In this document: positions 24,320 to 34,821 of the stretch, piece after piece
Layout: each line of letters opens with the position of its first letter
Position numbering within the stretch: position 1 is the first letter of the stretch
Assembly: GCA_035582835.1 (NCBI GenBank)
Contig: JAYKAV010002553.1
Coordinates: 2,795,775 to 2,859,774 of the forward strand
DNA from: Phoebastria nigripes
Taxonomy: Eukaryota > Chordata > Aves > Procellariiformes > Diomedeidae
Reading direction: 5' to 3'
Length of the DNA stretch: 64,000 nucleotides
Translations under genes and position numbers: made by a program
Notes under the pieces: generated by a model
What the model saw: only the letters and a program-made list of their open reading frames with translations
What the model was told of the DNA's origin: nothing
Database searches by the model: none

Positions 24320-24820
24320 CATCTACCTTTGCACTCCGTTTCTGATTCTCTTTGAACCTCTGGTACAGCTTGTCAGGTCGCTGCCCTCCTGAGAGATCAG
24401 AAAAAAAAAATACAGCAGTGATTACTATTGTACACTGATTTGCAAGCTGGAAAAAGAGAGAGAAAAAGAGAGAACAGCCTCCGTGTGTCAGGCTATGAAA
24501 GGGCTGCGACTGAAGCTGCCTGAAAAACAAACCCTTAATTTAAATGTTAATGAAAGTGCTGAAGAGACATCAGAGGCTTTCGTTTCTCTACAAGGAGCAG
24601 AATCACCAGGTCGAGAATTTATGGCCCCCTTCACCTCCCCTCTCCCCTTCTATGCTCCATCAGCCAGAGAAGTTAGGAAAGGAAAAAAAACCCTAATTTT
24701 AACATTAACTCCACACTTCCACCCTGAGATGCAATTGCTAAATTATCTGTTGGCAGGACACTGATCAAAGGTGGAAAAACAAAGGCACACTGCACAGCTG
24801 AGCAAAGGTAAACAGCAGCC
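24320..24820. promoter_or_regulatory. Candidate conserved enhancer block E (intron 5)
   Basis: CTTAATTTAAATGTTAATG at 24534-24552, ACATTAAC near 24700, an optimal TCF/LEF site GATCAAAGG at 24763-24771 and a FOX site GTAAACA at 24808-24814 lie within 300 bp. AAATTATC and GCAATTGC words lie between them. FGF8 expression in the limb ridge depends on Wnt/beta-catenin, so a good TCF site is a reason to test this block. Confidence 0.4.
24327..24388 (-). other. Possible cassette exon in intron 5
   Basis: On the minus strand a long T tract runs to CTGATCTCTCAG, then 62 nt of exon-like sequence, then AAG followed by GTAGAT. Both splice sites are plausible. One frame is open (GGQRPDKLYQRFKENQKRSA), but that is not the frame imposed by exon 5. 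In the real phase the insertion meets a TGA within five codons, so inclusion would truncate FBXW4. It could be a poison exon, or an accident in a conserved regulatory block. I do not recognise the peptide. Confidence 0.2.
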
Positions 24821-25071
24821 AAGGTCTGGTGAAGTTACCTTCTCTCCCTGCAAATTTAAAAAGCAAAGAAAAAACGATTGCAAACTGGAAATAGAAACCT
24901 AAACCGTAAGGCTGCCAGCCCCCTCAACTAAGTTTCTTCTGTCACATCGATTAAACAGACATGGATTCTCCTGTGCAAACCAAGCAGCACAAGAAAGATG
25001 GTTCCCCCAAGTTTTCAGAGAGAGACTTTCCCCTCAAGCAAAGGAAAAGATGAGGAAAAAACTGCAGGGGG

Positions 25072-25190
25072 NNNNNNNNNNNNNNNNNNNNNNNNNNNNN
25101 NNNNACCAACCAAACAACAACCAAACAACAACAAAAACCCCCAAAAAACCCCAAACACAACACACAACAAAAAAAACCCAATACGCAACA
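25072..25190. repeat. Assembly gap and A/C-rich low complexity
   Basis: Thirty-three Ns (25072-25104) followed by about 85 bases of almost only A and C. Similar A/C runs recur at 32815-32890, 39286-39330 and 47525-47590; they are common in bird introns. Confidence 0.85.
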
Positions 25191-26099
25191 CAGCTCCACA
25201 GAATTAGAAACAGATGTCTGGGTTCTAACTTAGTTAGCTACTGCCTCCCAAAACCTGCTCACCTGCCCACAACTACTAGTGAGCCAATTCACATGGTCAC
25301 AGAAAATATATACATTAGAGTATTGGCCAAAAGTGACAAAAATGGAGCACGTCATCAGTCATGTGAGCTTTAGAGGGAAAAGGAAAGAAACTGTAGTGAA
25401 GAAAGGTAAGTTGCACAGTTTATCAACTTACAGAAGTGTTTGCATATGTGTTTGTTTCTAGAGGAGAGAGAAAAGGGACATGTATGTTCACATGTTCACC
25501 CATGTGAAGACGACCAAACAGAGTCATTATCACACAATTAAGAAGGTAAAACAAAGTCTTCCTCCCATCATCAAGGGAACAGTCAGGGCACATGGATAAG
25601 ACACAGGTGTCATTTTAGCTCCAGAGGGGAGAAACTGATACTCATTTCCTGCTCTTCAGCTTTGGGGTGAAAGAGCACCAAGTCAGTTATGACTNTTGCA
25701 TATATCTAGAAACCCACATCCAGATCACTCTCTGAGGTCAGTAAGAGATGGTAGTTAACGCCACCACTAACTCTGCAAGTCCACCCTGGGATCCCACAGT
25801 TGAGCAGGTTCTTCCTGTCCCTGCTTAAGAAACAGCTGCAGGTCAGAGTCCCCTCTCAATTATTCAAACCGACCAGGCTCTACAGAGATCCCCAAGGACA
25901 GCAGAGATATTGCTGCCTGCTATTTTGCTGGTGATGCACAAACCAGAATAAAACCCAGTTACTTGTCCCAAGTCCTAGCAGACTCAGAGAGGTTAACTGC
26001 ACAAAGCTAGGTCAAAACAGAGCACCAGTACAGCCAACAGCTCATCTTGATATGCAGTAGGGGATATCTGCTGATAAAAGTGGAGCAAGAAATGAGGGT

Positions 26100-26350
26100 G
26101 GGGGAACATTATCAAGCGTTTTAACTGCTGCACGTTAGGGCTTCAATTGTACAGTTAAAACCACTGCAAAGTTGCTCTGACTCAAGTGGGTTGTTTTGCG
26201 CTAACACAATCTGCAAGATCAGATTGTTTCACCTTCACAAAAAGTTTCTAGATAACCATTAAAAAGAAGCCCTCAAAATTAATCATTTTGATTGTTCTCA
26301 GTGGAAGAGAGGCCCATTCAGTCAAGATGCCTGTCAGTAACCCTTCTCCT
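26100..26350. promoter_or_regulatory. Candidate conserved enhancer block F (intron 5)
   Basis: TCAAGTG (NKX2 type) at 26182-26188, a GATTGTTT word (SOX or FOX) near 26222-26229, and AATTAATCATTTTGATTGTT at 26278-26297 lie in a stretch whose texture differs from its flanks. Compositional evidence only. Confidence 0.33.
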
Positions 26351-28984
26351 CCTTCCTTTCCCCAGCAAGTTTCAGGTATGTTTGTCTGAGGTTGTCTACA
26401 GGGGCAGAGGTCTCCCCAGATATTACTTCCCCATAATATTCCATGGGAGAGGCAATTAGGTTAACAGAGATTCAAATTAGCATGTTAAAATAGAGGAGTC
26501 AGGTCTCAACTACAACACTGCATAAATAGAAGAGAGAGAGCAAGCCTGGCTTTTTAAATTCAACTGCTCACAGAACTACTCATTTTCCTTTAAATTAAAC
26601 ATTCAGTGCAGATAGCTAGTCTTTGGTACAAGCTTTCCTCCCCTCTGGAGTAAACCTGCACTTCACCAAGGCAACATTTGCAAGGAGAGGTCATGTACTG
26701 CAGTAGACCAGTGACACAGTTGGAAAAGGAGAGACCGTCTTTTGGGCTTCCACACCCAAAGCACATCTCTGCCGCAATAGGGCACATTACGGTTGCCTGA
26801 TGTTGCCCCAGATTGCACCAAAGGTTTCCTAGCTCTCTATCAATAGCTGCACCTTGAAAACCATTTTTGTGCCTCCATCTCTTTTCTTGGTTTAAAATCT
26901 GACACACTTTGAGTACAACATGGGAAGACCAGCTCTCATGATAAATATTTTAAAATCTAAATAGCAAATGCCAGTGGCCAGACCCAGCAGGAGAAGCCAG
27001 CTCAGATTTGAATACTTTTTTTAATCCAACACCAAAGAATTTCTGAATTCAAGATTAATAATGAATTTAACGTCAAGGTCCACTTTTTTCTTTCCCCTCC
27101 AGTTTACAAGCTTCTCTATCATTAGGGAAAAAAAACTGCAACAAATTTTCCCCTAAATAAAGGAACATTTCAGTAGTACAACGTATATCATAAGCCTTAT
27201 GTTTCTGCAGCCATAAATGCCAGGCAATTGGACCTCATTTTCTCCATAAACCTATCCCTCAAATTAAACAGTGTACAGTGGTCACTTCTCTACCCTGGCT
27301 ACTGCCACCTCAGGGAATCACAAAGCATGAAGGTGCCACTATTCCACTAGAAACCCCTGGGTTTGCCTCACTTGGCACATTTGAATTGGTCCACTGCACT
27401 CAGGCTTGCCCTGGTCCCTGAGCACACATAAGTCACTGCAGTAAGCACGAGTAAATGAAAGTTTAACATCTGCATGACGCAGAGTTCAAAAGGCAAATGA
27501 ACTCGGGGGGAAGGGGATTACAAGCAGCTAAGAAACATGGTTTAGGGTACACAGCCTCTCTGTAAGTACAGCATTTTACTAATCCATGGAGAAGGACAGC
27601 TTTGGAGACCAATTAAAACAGTTGCTGGACCAAGCTGAGACACTCTATTTTAAGGATACTCTCAGACTCCTCTCTAGCCCCTGATGTGAACCTGCTGTCC
27701 CAAGCACACTGACCAGTACAGCTACGCAGAATATCTGCTGAAGACCCAGAAGGAACACAGTGCCGTCCTCATCCCCGCTATCCTGCAGGGCACATCCCCA
27801 AAGCATTGAAGCTCTAATAACACACATGGATGTGAAGGTTACATGGCTGAAAAGGTTATACAAAGGACTAAGCACAGTTCTCCCCTGCACAGTAAGAAGA
27901 GAAGATCCAGTACTCTTGGTAACATTTTACCCTACTTAATCTCCCTTATGGGCATCATTCTGTTTGCAGACCCTCTGAGCATCCAGCCCAGCATCACTAC
28001 ACAAAGATCAGGGAAGCTTCCTCCCTAGCTCAGCACGTTTGCAGGAGGATCTCTGTAGTGCCACAGGGAAACTGTGGACAAATCAAAGCAGACTACCCAA
28101 AAGAGATGCCTGAAGCCAGAGGAGCTGCACTTTAAGAGCACAAGTCTCTGAAGTTTAGTTTGGGCGTACAGGCACTGCTCATTAGAGCAGGACTACAGCA
28201 GAAAATCCATCTGTGGGTCAGGAGCGCATGGGATACTTTCTAAGGAAGCTTCACACAGAGGGAGATATCCCTGAAAAGCAAGGAAAAAAAGTTTCAGTCC
28301 TGCCCATTAGCAGTTGAAGTTCAATAAGAATACAACCCTGACTACTCTAGAGAGTCTTAGTCCTGGCAAACCTCCAGGTCAGGAAACTGCAGCCTCTCCA
28401 AAGCACTTTTGAATGGCTAGAGCTAGAGNAGCCCTCCCTGCTTCTACCCCACCGCGCATAACTGCTTTGAGCTGTTCCTGAGCTCTATGTCCACAGTAGA
28501 GAGAGCTGGTGGGTTCTCAGCAATGATGGGCCAAAATACTTAGGTGGTTGGAGCCTGATTTTACAGCAGTTCTACACCAGCAGAACTATCCGTTCTTATG
28601 GAGGAGCTCTCAGTTTACACCAGCACAAGTGAGAAGGGAGAATTGGGAGGGCATGTCAAATGTTTAGGAGGAAGTGGAGGTTATAGGCCACGTTCAGCCT
28701 CACTGAGGAACAAATGCATCCAAGCTCCAGCAAGAAGGATGGGGACTACAAGGGAGGTAAAGCTTCACACACAAGTGCATAGGGAATGCATACGGGTGAA
28801 ATATGGGCTCTTGCAAATAAAACAGAAACCGCAGAGCTCCCCAAAGCAGACCTTGCTAGAAACCAGATATTATCTTTTTGATACTCACCCTCATTAGACA
28901 GCAAGCAATAAAACCTATTAGTGAAAAATTCATCTCCCCTGCCCCTTGCCCTGGCCCTCCCCCACCACATGCCCCCCTGCTCTG
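26351..28984. other. Intron 5, mostly unremarkable; weak candidate at 27000-27290
   Basis: Around 27000-27290 the sequence is AT-rich with GATTAATAATGAATTTAACG and CCATAAATGCC, and might be a further regulatory block. The rest shows nothing that I can support. Open frames on the minus strand at 26590-26907 have no recognisable domain. Confidence 0.4.
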
Positions 28985-29220
28985 ATCCTCTCTCTCTTCT
29001 AGGATGGCTGCGATTTGTTCTGAGAAGCGACAGGTTTATAGGTTAGCCGACACCTTCTCTCTGTGGAATTTTAATTAACTTCTCCCATCGTCAATATGTT
29101 AAGGAGCAGGGTTCCCATTATACGAGGTCAGCAGCGTGTTTCAGGCCCTGCTATATCAGCCGTCAAATTGAAGAATTAATGACGTGGCTAATTGGCTCTA
29201 ATTCTCCACCTCCCCTCCCC
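28985..29220. promoter_or_regulatory. Candidate conserved enhancer block G (intron 5)
   Basis: A compact block with TTAATTAA (29071-29078), GTCAATATGTTAAGG, CCCATTATACGAGG, and a dense end of GAATTAATGACGTGGC (29173-29188), CTAATTGGC (29188-29196) and CTAATTC. TGACGT (29180-29185) is a CRE half-site. CpGs survive in an otherwise AT-rich setting. G-rich, quadruplex-prone DNA follows at about 29228-29275. In texture this is one of the most enhancer-like blocks in the window. Confidence 0.45.
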
Positions 29221-30697
29221 AAAATATGGAGGGGTAAGGGGGGGCAGTAGGGTGGGCTAGCGGGGGAGGCTGGTACAGTTCACACTCTCATAAAAAAAAA
29301 TGAGAGTGCACAACTTAAGCCCACTTGTTCATGGGGTAGCTGTTCCACCACCTCCCATTTATCACTCTGCAGGGAGGAAAGGGGGGATGGGGAGACAGTA
29401 GGTAAATATTGTGACAGAGAGTGTGCATAAGCGTGCACACCAGGGAGAGGAACACTGTCCTGACAAGAGGCCACCTCAGTAGGTCATCACTTAGGAGTAG
29501 GAAGCAGCATGCCACTGGGCTCTAACCAGCCATGGTGCTAGAGCCAGAGCCTGTCTGCTAGAAAAGAGGCCCCTTGCAGCACAGAAGACAGCAAAGGGCT
29601 TCTATCTAACATCTTGCAGCAGCATTAACGCACATGGCACTTCTTCAAAAACACTATCTGTCTCAAACACTTGGAGCAATGGGACGAGGGAACGGCAAAA
29701 TCATAGCAGGCCTCGAGGGTCATTTCCCTGATAATGCCATTAGCTCTGTACCACTAAGTTTCTGCTGCCTGCAAAACAAGCTTGGAAATTTAATGAGGAC
29801 AGCAGTTGTGGGAAGTATTTTGGTTTTGCACAAGCCTAAAATTCACTAGTTGCAGGTATCACATGGACAGGAACAACAGCTCTTCTTCCCCCTGTCTCTT
29901 GAGGAAGGCTAAGGAAGAATCTCTCTTGCATGCAGAAGACCAGCTTAACAGTGCACCAAAGAGACAGATCGCTGCTGGCCAGGGGAAGATTTTAAAGCAA
30001 GAGTTTAAGTTTCCCAGATTTTCACTTCCTCAAGAACAGAAGCACTTTGAAAAACACTCTGGAAGACACTGGTGTAGGTACTGCCCTTGCCTCCCATGCT
30101 GAAGTTGTAGTTGTAGCGTTACACCCATACTAGAAGCACAGGGCTACAGGCAGTAGAGCCTGGAAAACCTCATCCCTGAACTCCACTTCCATCTTTCCCA
30201 GTCCAGCATGTTCAATTTACCAAGAAAACTGAGCACTAACCACTGCACACAGCTCCAAGCGAGCTTCCCAAGCAAGAAAGCAAGGACTTTTTTTCTTGGC
30301 ATCTCTTCTGCCAGAGAATGAGAATACAAGTTGGCACCTTTTCAGTACAGAAAACCTCAAGAGGATCCAGCTCATTGCTTCTAATTAGCAAGGCAGAGTA
30401 AGTCAGAGAGTTTGCTCTGCAAGTAAGAGCAAACAGGTCCCACCTGGGACAGTCACAGGAACACAGGGCCATTTTCACAGCCTCTTTATGAGGAGACCAC
30501 TCTGCTGTTCTGGGGAACAAAGACCACATGCTCTTCCCTGAGCTCCTGTGCAGGCACAAGCACCTGATCAGCCTCCACCCACATCAAAAGTCCCTGAAGT
30601 GTCACAGCGGTGCCTCAGAGAGATTTGTGGACACACAGCCTATCCAACTCCTTTACTTCTCTCTGTTGGAAATTGGGAATAAAGAGATCTCGGTTAC
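29221..30697. other. Intron 5, exon 5-proximal segment
   Basis: It begins with G-rich sequence (29228-29275, several GGG runs with short spacers) and is otherwise plain intron down to the exon 5 donor. No further element is supported. Confidence 0.6.
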
Positions 30698-30792
30698 CTT
30701 AATAATGGGCTGATAGCAATGGACCACACTCGATCCTCTGTCTGCACTGTATGTAGACACTGCCCAACTCTGCCCACGGACAAGGACCAAAC
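30698..30792 (-). CDS. FBXW4: FBXW4 exon 5 (WD repeats)
   Basis: A 95-nt exon, too short to show up as a long open frame. The acceptor is CTCTCTCTTTAG (ending 30793) and the donor GTAACC starts at 30697. It starts in phase 0 and ends in phase 2. It reads VWSLSVGRVGQCLHTVQTED and then RVWSIAISPLL, against VWPLASGRLGQCLHTIQTED and RVWSIAISPLL in mammals. VW completes the WD dipeptide position of the blade begun in exon 4. The 29.6-kb intron 5 follows. Confidence 0.97.
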
Positions 30793-33329
30793 CTAAAGAG
30801 AGAGATGCATGTTATGCCACATCACCCAGAAGGTGCAGAAGGTAGGATGCACACTGCTAACATCCTGGAAGAGCTGCCAAAACTGCCATGCTCACCTCCC
30901 CTGAGATCCTCTCCCTGAATTCCCACTACTTATTTTTGAGGAGCAGAGCCTTCAATCACTGGCAGAAACAAGCACTTAAAGTTACACAAAGATTCAGCTT
31001 ATGAGTATGACCTTCCACCCCACCGGTAACAGAGAGAGCACCCCCATTACCACATGTCCTCTAGGGCAGCACTCACCACAGAGATTTTTCATCTTCTGTA
31101 GTTAAATAAACAAGAAGTGTGATTTGTTCACATCTCTGCTGTTCTCTTGAACAGTGTGGGAAGACCCTGTACCATCCCTGGAAAATTTCCATTCATATTA
31201 TCTATAAAATTAATCGTTTGCTATCCTGTAAAATAGTTTTTTATAAACCCACCACCTTTTGACCAAGTTTCTTAAGTGTACCCCAGGCTATTTTCAAACA
31301 GGCCCCCCCTTGCTCACTGACAATGTGAGAGAATCTCTTCCCTCCCCCATCTATGCATACACGCACATCCCCTTCCACTAGTTCACCACACACACCCCTT
31401 TGTTTCTGGGTCCTAATAAAGTCCCCCAGATTCTTGCTGGGGCCTCTGCTTGTGGCCCTCATTTTCCCCACTTTGCCCTCATTCTTGGTGCACAGGACTC
31501 AAGCCCCCCCAGTTCTCTGTAACCGACCCCCAATGTTTCACTTCAAGACTTCAAAGCTGGGAGTGCCCTATTTGTTTGTTTGTTGATAATGCCCAGGATT
31601 GCAGGCTATTCTTGTCAGCGGGGAATTTAGCACCTAGTGTCAGCAAAAGCAGAGAAAAGCTTAACTCTTTTAAGGCATCCCTATCTCCTACAGGTTAAAA
31701 ATATTGCTCAGAGCACGCTATCTGGTGCCTATCACACAGGAATGTACATTAGCAGCTCCTCAGGGCTTAGTCCTAATCAACACTCAGCAGAGCCCTCAAT
31801 AGCTTAGACATTTAGAGCCCCTTTAGAAGGCTGGTAGGGATTCCCTTCCACCCTCCAAGAGTCTCATTCACACAAACAAGGCAGCCTACAAAAGAGATGA
31901 TAAAAAATAAGAGGTGAACATCCCTAGAGTCTATGCTGTGGGGAGCACTGGGTGGGCAAGATCTCACACTAGTTCCAAGAAAAACAACCTTAAATTCCCC
32001 TCTGGCCTTCAGGAATTTGTTCTCAAGGTCGGGGAGGTCTGTCCTCCAGCTGTCAGGGAAGCAGCAAGGCAGCACTCTCCCAGCAAAGAGGCTCCACAGA
32101 ACAGAGAGGAGCAGCCCTGCTTAAATGTGAGACAAAGCAGCATCAAGGCCTCGCTCCCAGGAGTCAAGCAGCATCCCCAACAGTGCCCTTTGCATCTGAA
32201 CACTGCTCTACTTGGGAGTGATTTTACCCAGGAGTACACCCATACAGAGGGACCAACAAGAATAGATAGGGTCATGCTGCTCAGCAGCCTGCCAGATAGT
32301 TACCCATTACCACAACTTCCACTTGAAAGGGACATTTAAGTCTTTCTTTGCCCCAACTTCACCTCTTGCAAAACAGGAATAGCAGTTTTTCCTCTTACCT
32401 CCATTAATGCTCTACGATATGTACCAGGGACCAAGAGTATCCATCAGCCTACCATGAGCAACAGCCAAAGCTTTCAACATACAGCAACCACTTCTAACAG
32501 TGAAACGAGTGGCTGTGAAGATGCTACAGGTACTGCATCATGCTAGCAGGACAAGGGTGAAACACCTACATGGAGTTTCCTAAACTACTAAAACAGAAAT
32601 GGTTACAGCTCTGGAGAACAACTCTCCTGGTCCATGTAGGAACACAGCACTGCCGACCAGATCCAGAAAGACAAAAATCAACAAGGTCCTGCCTCAAAAA
32701 GAAATAGTCAAAAATTATGTGACAGGATTCAGTGATGCCAACTGGAAGAGAAAAATGGGAGCTAACAGTATTCATAGTCTAACTTCACCCCTGGTTTGCA
32801 AACCAAGAACCATAAAAAAGAAAATTTTAAACCCCCCCTAAAACAAAAAACCCCCAAAAACCAAACCACAAACACAAATAAACAAACCACAGCCCCACAG
32901 ATTTGGAAAAGACATCATGCTATCCCTTAAAGAGATCGAATATACAACAGAGAGTATGTGAAGCAGCACTGCATCACAAAGCAAGGATGTGCTTGAGATA
33001 TATATGACAAATTTCAGACTAACTGGCATGGATCTCCGCTACAGTTTGACAGATGTACAGTGAAAGAAGCAAAACATCAGCTGCCGCCTTCTGCACTTCC
33101 TAGTTTAAACCAGCAGCTGATATCATAAAGTACTGCCAAATCTCTTTCTTAAAAGCTTGGCACAGCAAGCATCTTTTCAGAGACATGAGCCTACGCCAAG
33201 ATACCCAGTGCTCCTCCTGCAGACACACAAGACAGGGCTCACAACTGTTCTGCTGACACTTAAACATTCACGGCACAAGACCTCTGAGGTCACCTCTGCA
33301 GTAGCACCTGCTGGAACATCACTGCTCAC
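30793..33329 (-). other. FBXW4: FBXW4 intron 4
   Basis: A 2.5-kb GT-AG intron. It is ordinary in composition apart from an A/C-rich low-complexity run at about 32815-32890. I see no conserved-element candidate or dispersed repeat that I can support. Confidence 0.85.
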
Positions 33330-33462
33330 CTTCGCTGTTCTGTCCCGGGAGCCGCTGACAATGAGGCCACCTTGGAAGTCCACACAGTTCACCTCCTGCT
33401 CATGCGCAGAGAACTTGACACTGTAGGAGCCATGGATCTTGTGAAGGACAATATTTCCATCT
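33330..33462 (-). CDS. FBXW4: FBXW4 exon 4 (WD repeats)
   Basis: A 133-nt exon. The acceptor is TTGTTTTTCAG (ending 33463) and the donor GTGAGC starts at 33329. It enters in phase 2 and ends in phase 0 after lysine. It completes GGGDGNIVLHKIHGSYSV and continues as a WD blade with KFSAHEQEVNCVDFQGG and IVSGSRDRTAK. This is among the best conserved stretches of FBXW4: AHEQEVNCVD and the GSRDRTAKVW motif, with its structural Asp, are kept. The WD repeats form the propeller expected to bind substrate. Confidence 0.97.
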
Positions 33463-34635
33463 CTGAAAAACAAATCCCCAGGCAAGGAGTCTGTATCAGC
33501 TGCATCTCCCTTGGCCATGCACCTTCTGTTAGTGCTTGGGAGCGCCACAAAAAGACCAGGACTGATCTCTCATGGGAGCTGAAATTCATGCAGCATTATT
33601 AACCCTCCACTCCTCACACATCACCTGTTCTTCTGTAATCCCACATCTGGCCAGTCAAAGCCTGATCTGCTGCACATGAAAATTTTCCTGGCTGTATTTC
33701 CACCCTCCACTTTGTGTTAAGCTGGAGAAACTAGCAGAGCAGCCATTCCTCCTACTGCTTTGAGCTTGCCAGAATCCTGGCTGGATGCTGAATGGCTGGA
33801 GTAAGGGAACAAGTGAGAGGTCATTCTCACCCATGTCCAAACCTCAGCTTTTCATTCATTTCAGAGCAGCCGTGCAGGGTATTGTGCTTTGAATTAACTA
33901 CAAAGACATTAGACTTTTTTCAACCAATACCATTACGGCAATTTTAAATGCCTTCATTTTCACCTGAATTTTGGGCTACAGTTCACAGGGGAGAGTCTCA
34001 AAATATCCAGGACAGACAGCCATGCTTGCATCTCCCAATTCTGTGCTTAAGTGCTGTGTATATTAATAGCTAAAACTTTATAAATAACAGTTCTGTCATT
34101 TGCTGTAATTGAAAAAGGCCAGTCAAATGCAAAATTAATTAGAGAAGTGTGTGTGTGCTGGAATGCTTGGCAGTTTTCCCCCTCTCCACAATTATATCAG
34201 TAGGTCTAATAAACATACACTTGTCTCTAGGAAGCTTTATGCACCACTGCAGTCCCAGTTAACCAGCATTTCTGAATATTAGAACACAGTCTAGCTACTC
34301 TGACTCTAACAGGGAAAGAAGAAAGCTGCACACCAGTCAGGATTCTCTGATCAGTCAATCCTGATTAAACAATCCTGTGGACATCTACATGAGTTCAAAA
34401 GAGAAAAGGACACTTTATAAGGTCAACAGCATGAGACTCAGCTCCTCCACTGCTGTAGTAGAAGCTTTTTCAGGACAGAACCAAATCATAAGAGAGGAAG
34501 CAGCAGCAGCTGAACACAGCCAAGCACAAGGATGCTGTGTAGCAAGATTGACCCCTCTGCTCTGGGCTGGAGTTACACANAACCTTTCCAACTTCACTGC
34601 CACACTCCTTGGGCTCCTTCATTCACCCAACTTAC
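33463..34635 (-). other. FBXW4: FBXW4 intron 3
   Basis: A 1.2-kb GT-AG intron whose middle third (about 33870-34230) looks like a conserved non-coding element. The rest shows nothing notable. Confidence 0.85.
33870..34230. promoter_or_regulatory. Candidate conserved enhancer block H (intron 3)
   Basis: An AT-rich block with GCTTTGAATTAACTAC, GCAATTTTAAATGCC, TATTAATAGC, TGCTGTAATTG, GCAAAATTAATTAGAG (about 34130-34145) and CTAATAAACATAC. It contrasts with the rest of this small intron and looks like a conserved element. No alignment was done. Confidence 0.36.
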
Positions 34636-34821
34636 CCCCCTCCACTGACGATGTGGGAGTTGACAAGAACAAAGCGACATACATCCTCCTGGTGGCCAGA
34701 GAAGATGGCTTGAGGGTGACGCTGCAAACCTGTACCGTCTGGACAGAGCCGGTAAGCCTGGATGTTCTCTGCTTGAGACAGGTAGAGATACTCGCCATCC
34801 AGCTCCATCCAGGGCATCAAA
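34636..34821 (-). CDS. FBXW4: FBXW4 exon 3 (start of WD-repeat region)
   Basis: A 186-nt exon. The acceptor is TGTCTGTTTGCAG (ending 34822) and the donor GTAAGT starts at 34635, with phase 2 at both ends. It encodes NLMPWMELDGEYLYLSQAEN, then QAYRLCPDGTG, then the first clear WD-like blade, containing FSGHQEDVCRFVLVNSHIVS. The GH and the VSGGG-D pattern completed in exon 4 are WD-repeat landmarks. The match to FBXW4 is close (MPWMQLED and HDEDVCHFVLANSHIVSAGG in mammals). The donor lies inside a run of six G; the phase and the exon 4 join fix the boundary at 34636. A long open frame on the opposite strand (34377-34994) overlaps and is a shadow. Confidence 0.97.

Larger units (their letters stand above)
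1052..30697 (-). other. FBXW4: FBXW4 intron 5 (29.6 kb)
   Basis: A single intron of 29,646 bp separates exons of 95 and 66 nt, far longer than the other introns here. No protein-coding exon of another gene is convincing inside it. It holds at least eight short blocks that look like conserved regulatory elements (listed separately), a few CR1 and SINE remnants, two assembly gaps and several homopolymer tracts. A large intron 5 with regulatory content fits what is known of the locus: the mouse Dactylaplasia-2J insertion lies in intron 5, and Fgf8 enhancers have been mapped within Fbxw4. Confidence 0.9.

Noticed and set aside
26590..26907. Cysteine-rich 105-codon open frame on the minus strand
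   Set aside because: The cysteines do not form a known zinc-binding spacing, and nothing supports expression.
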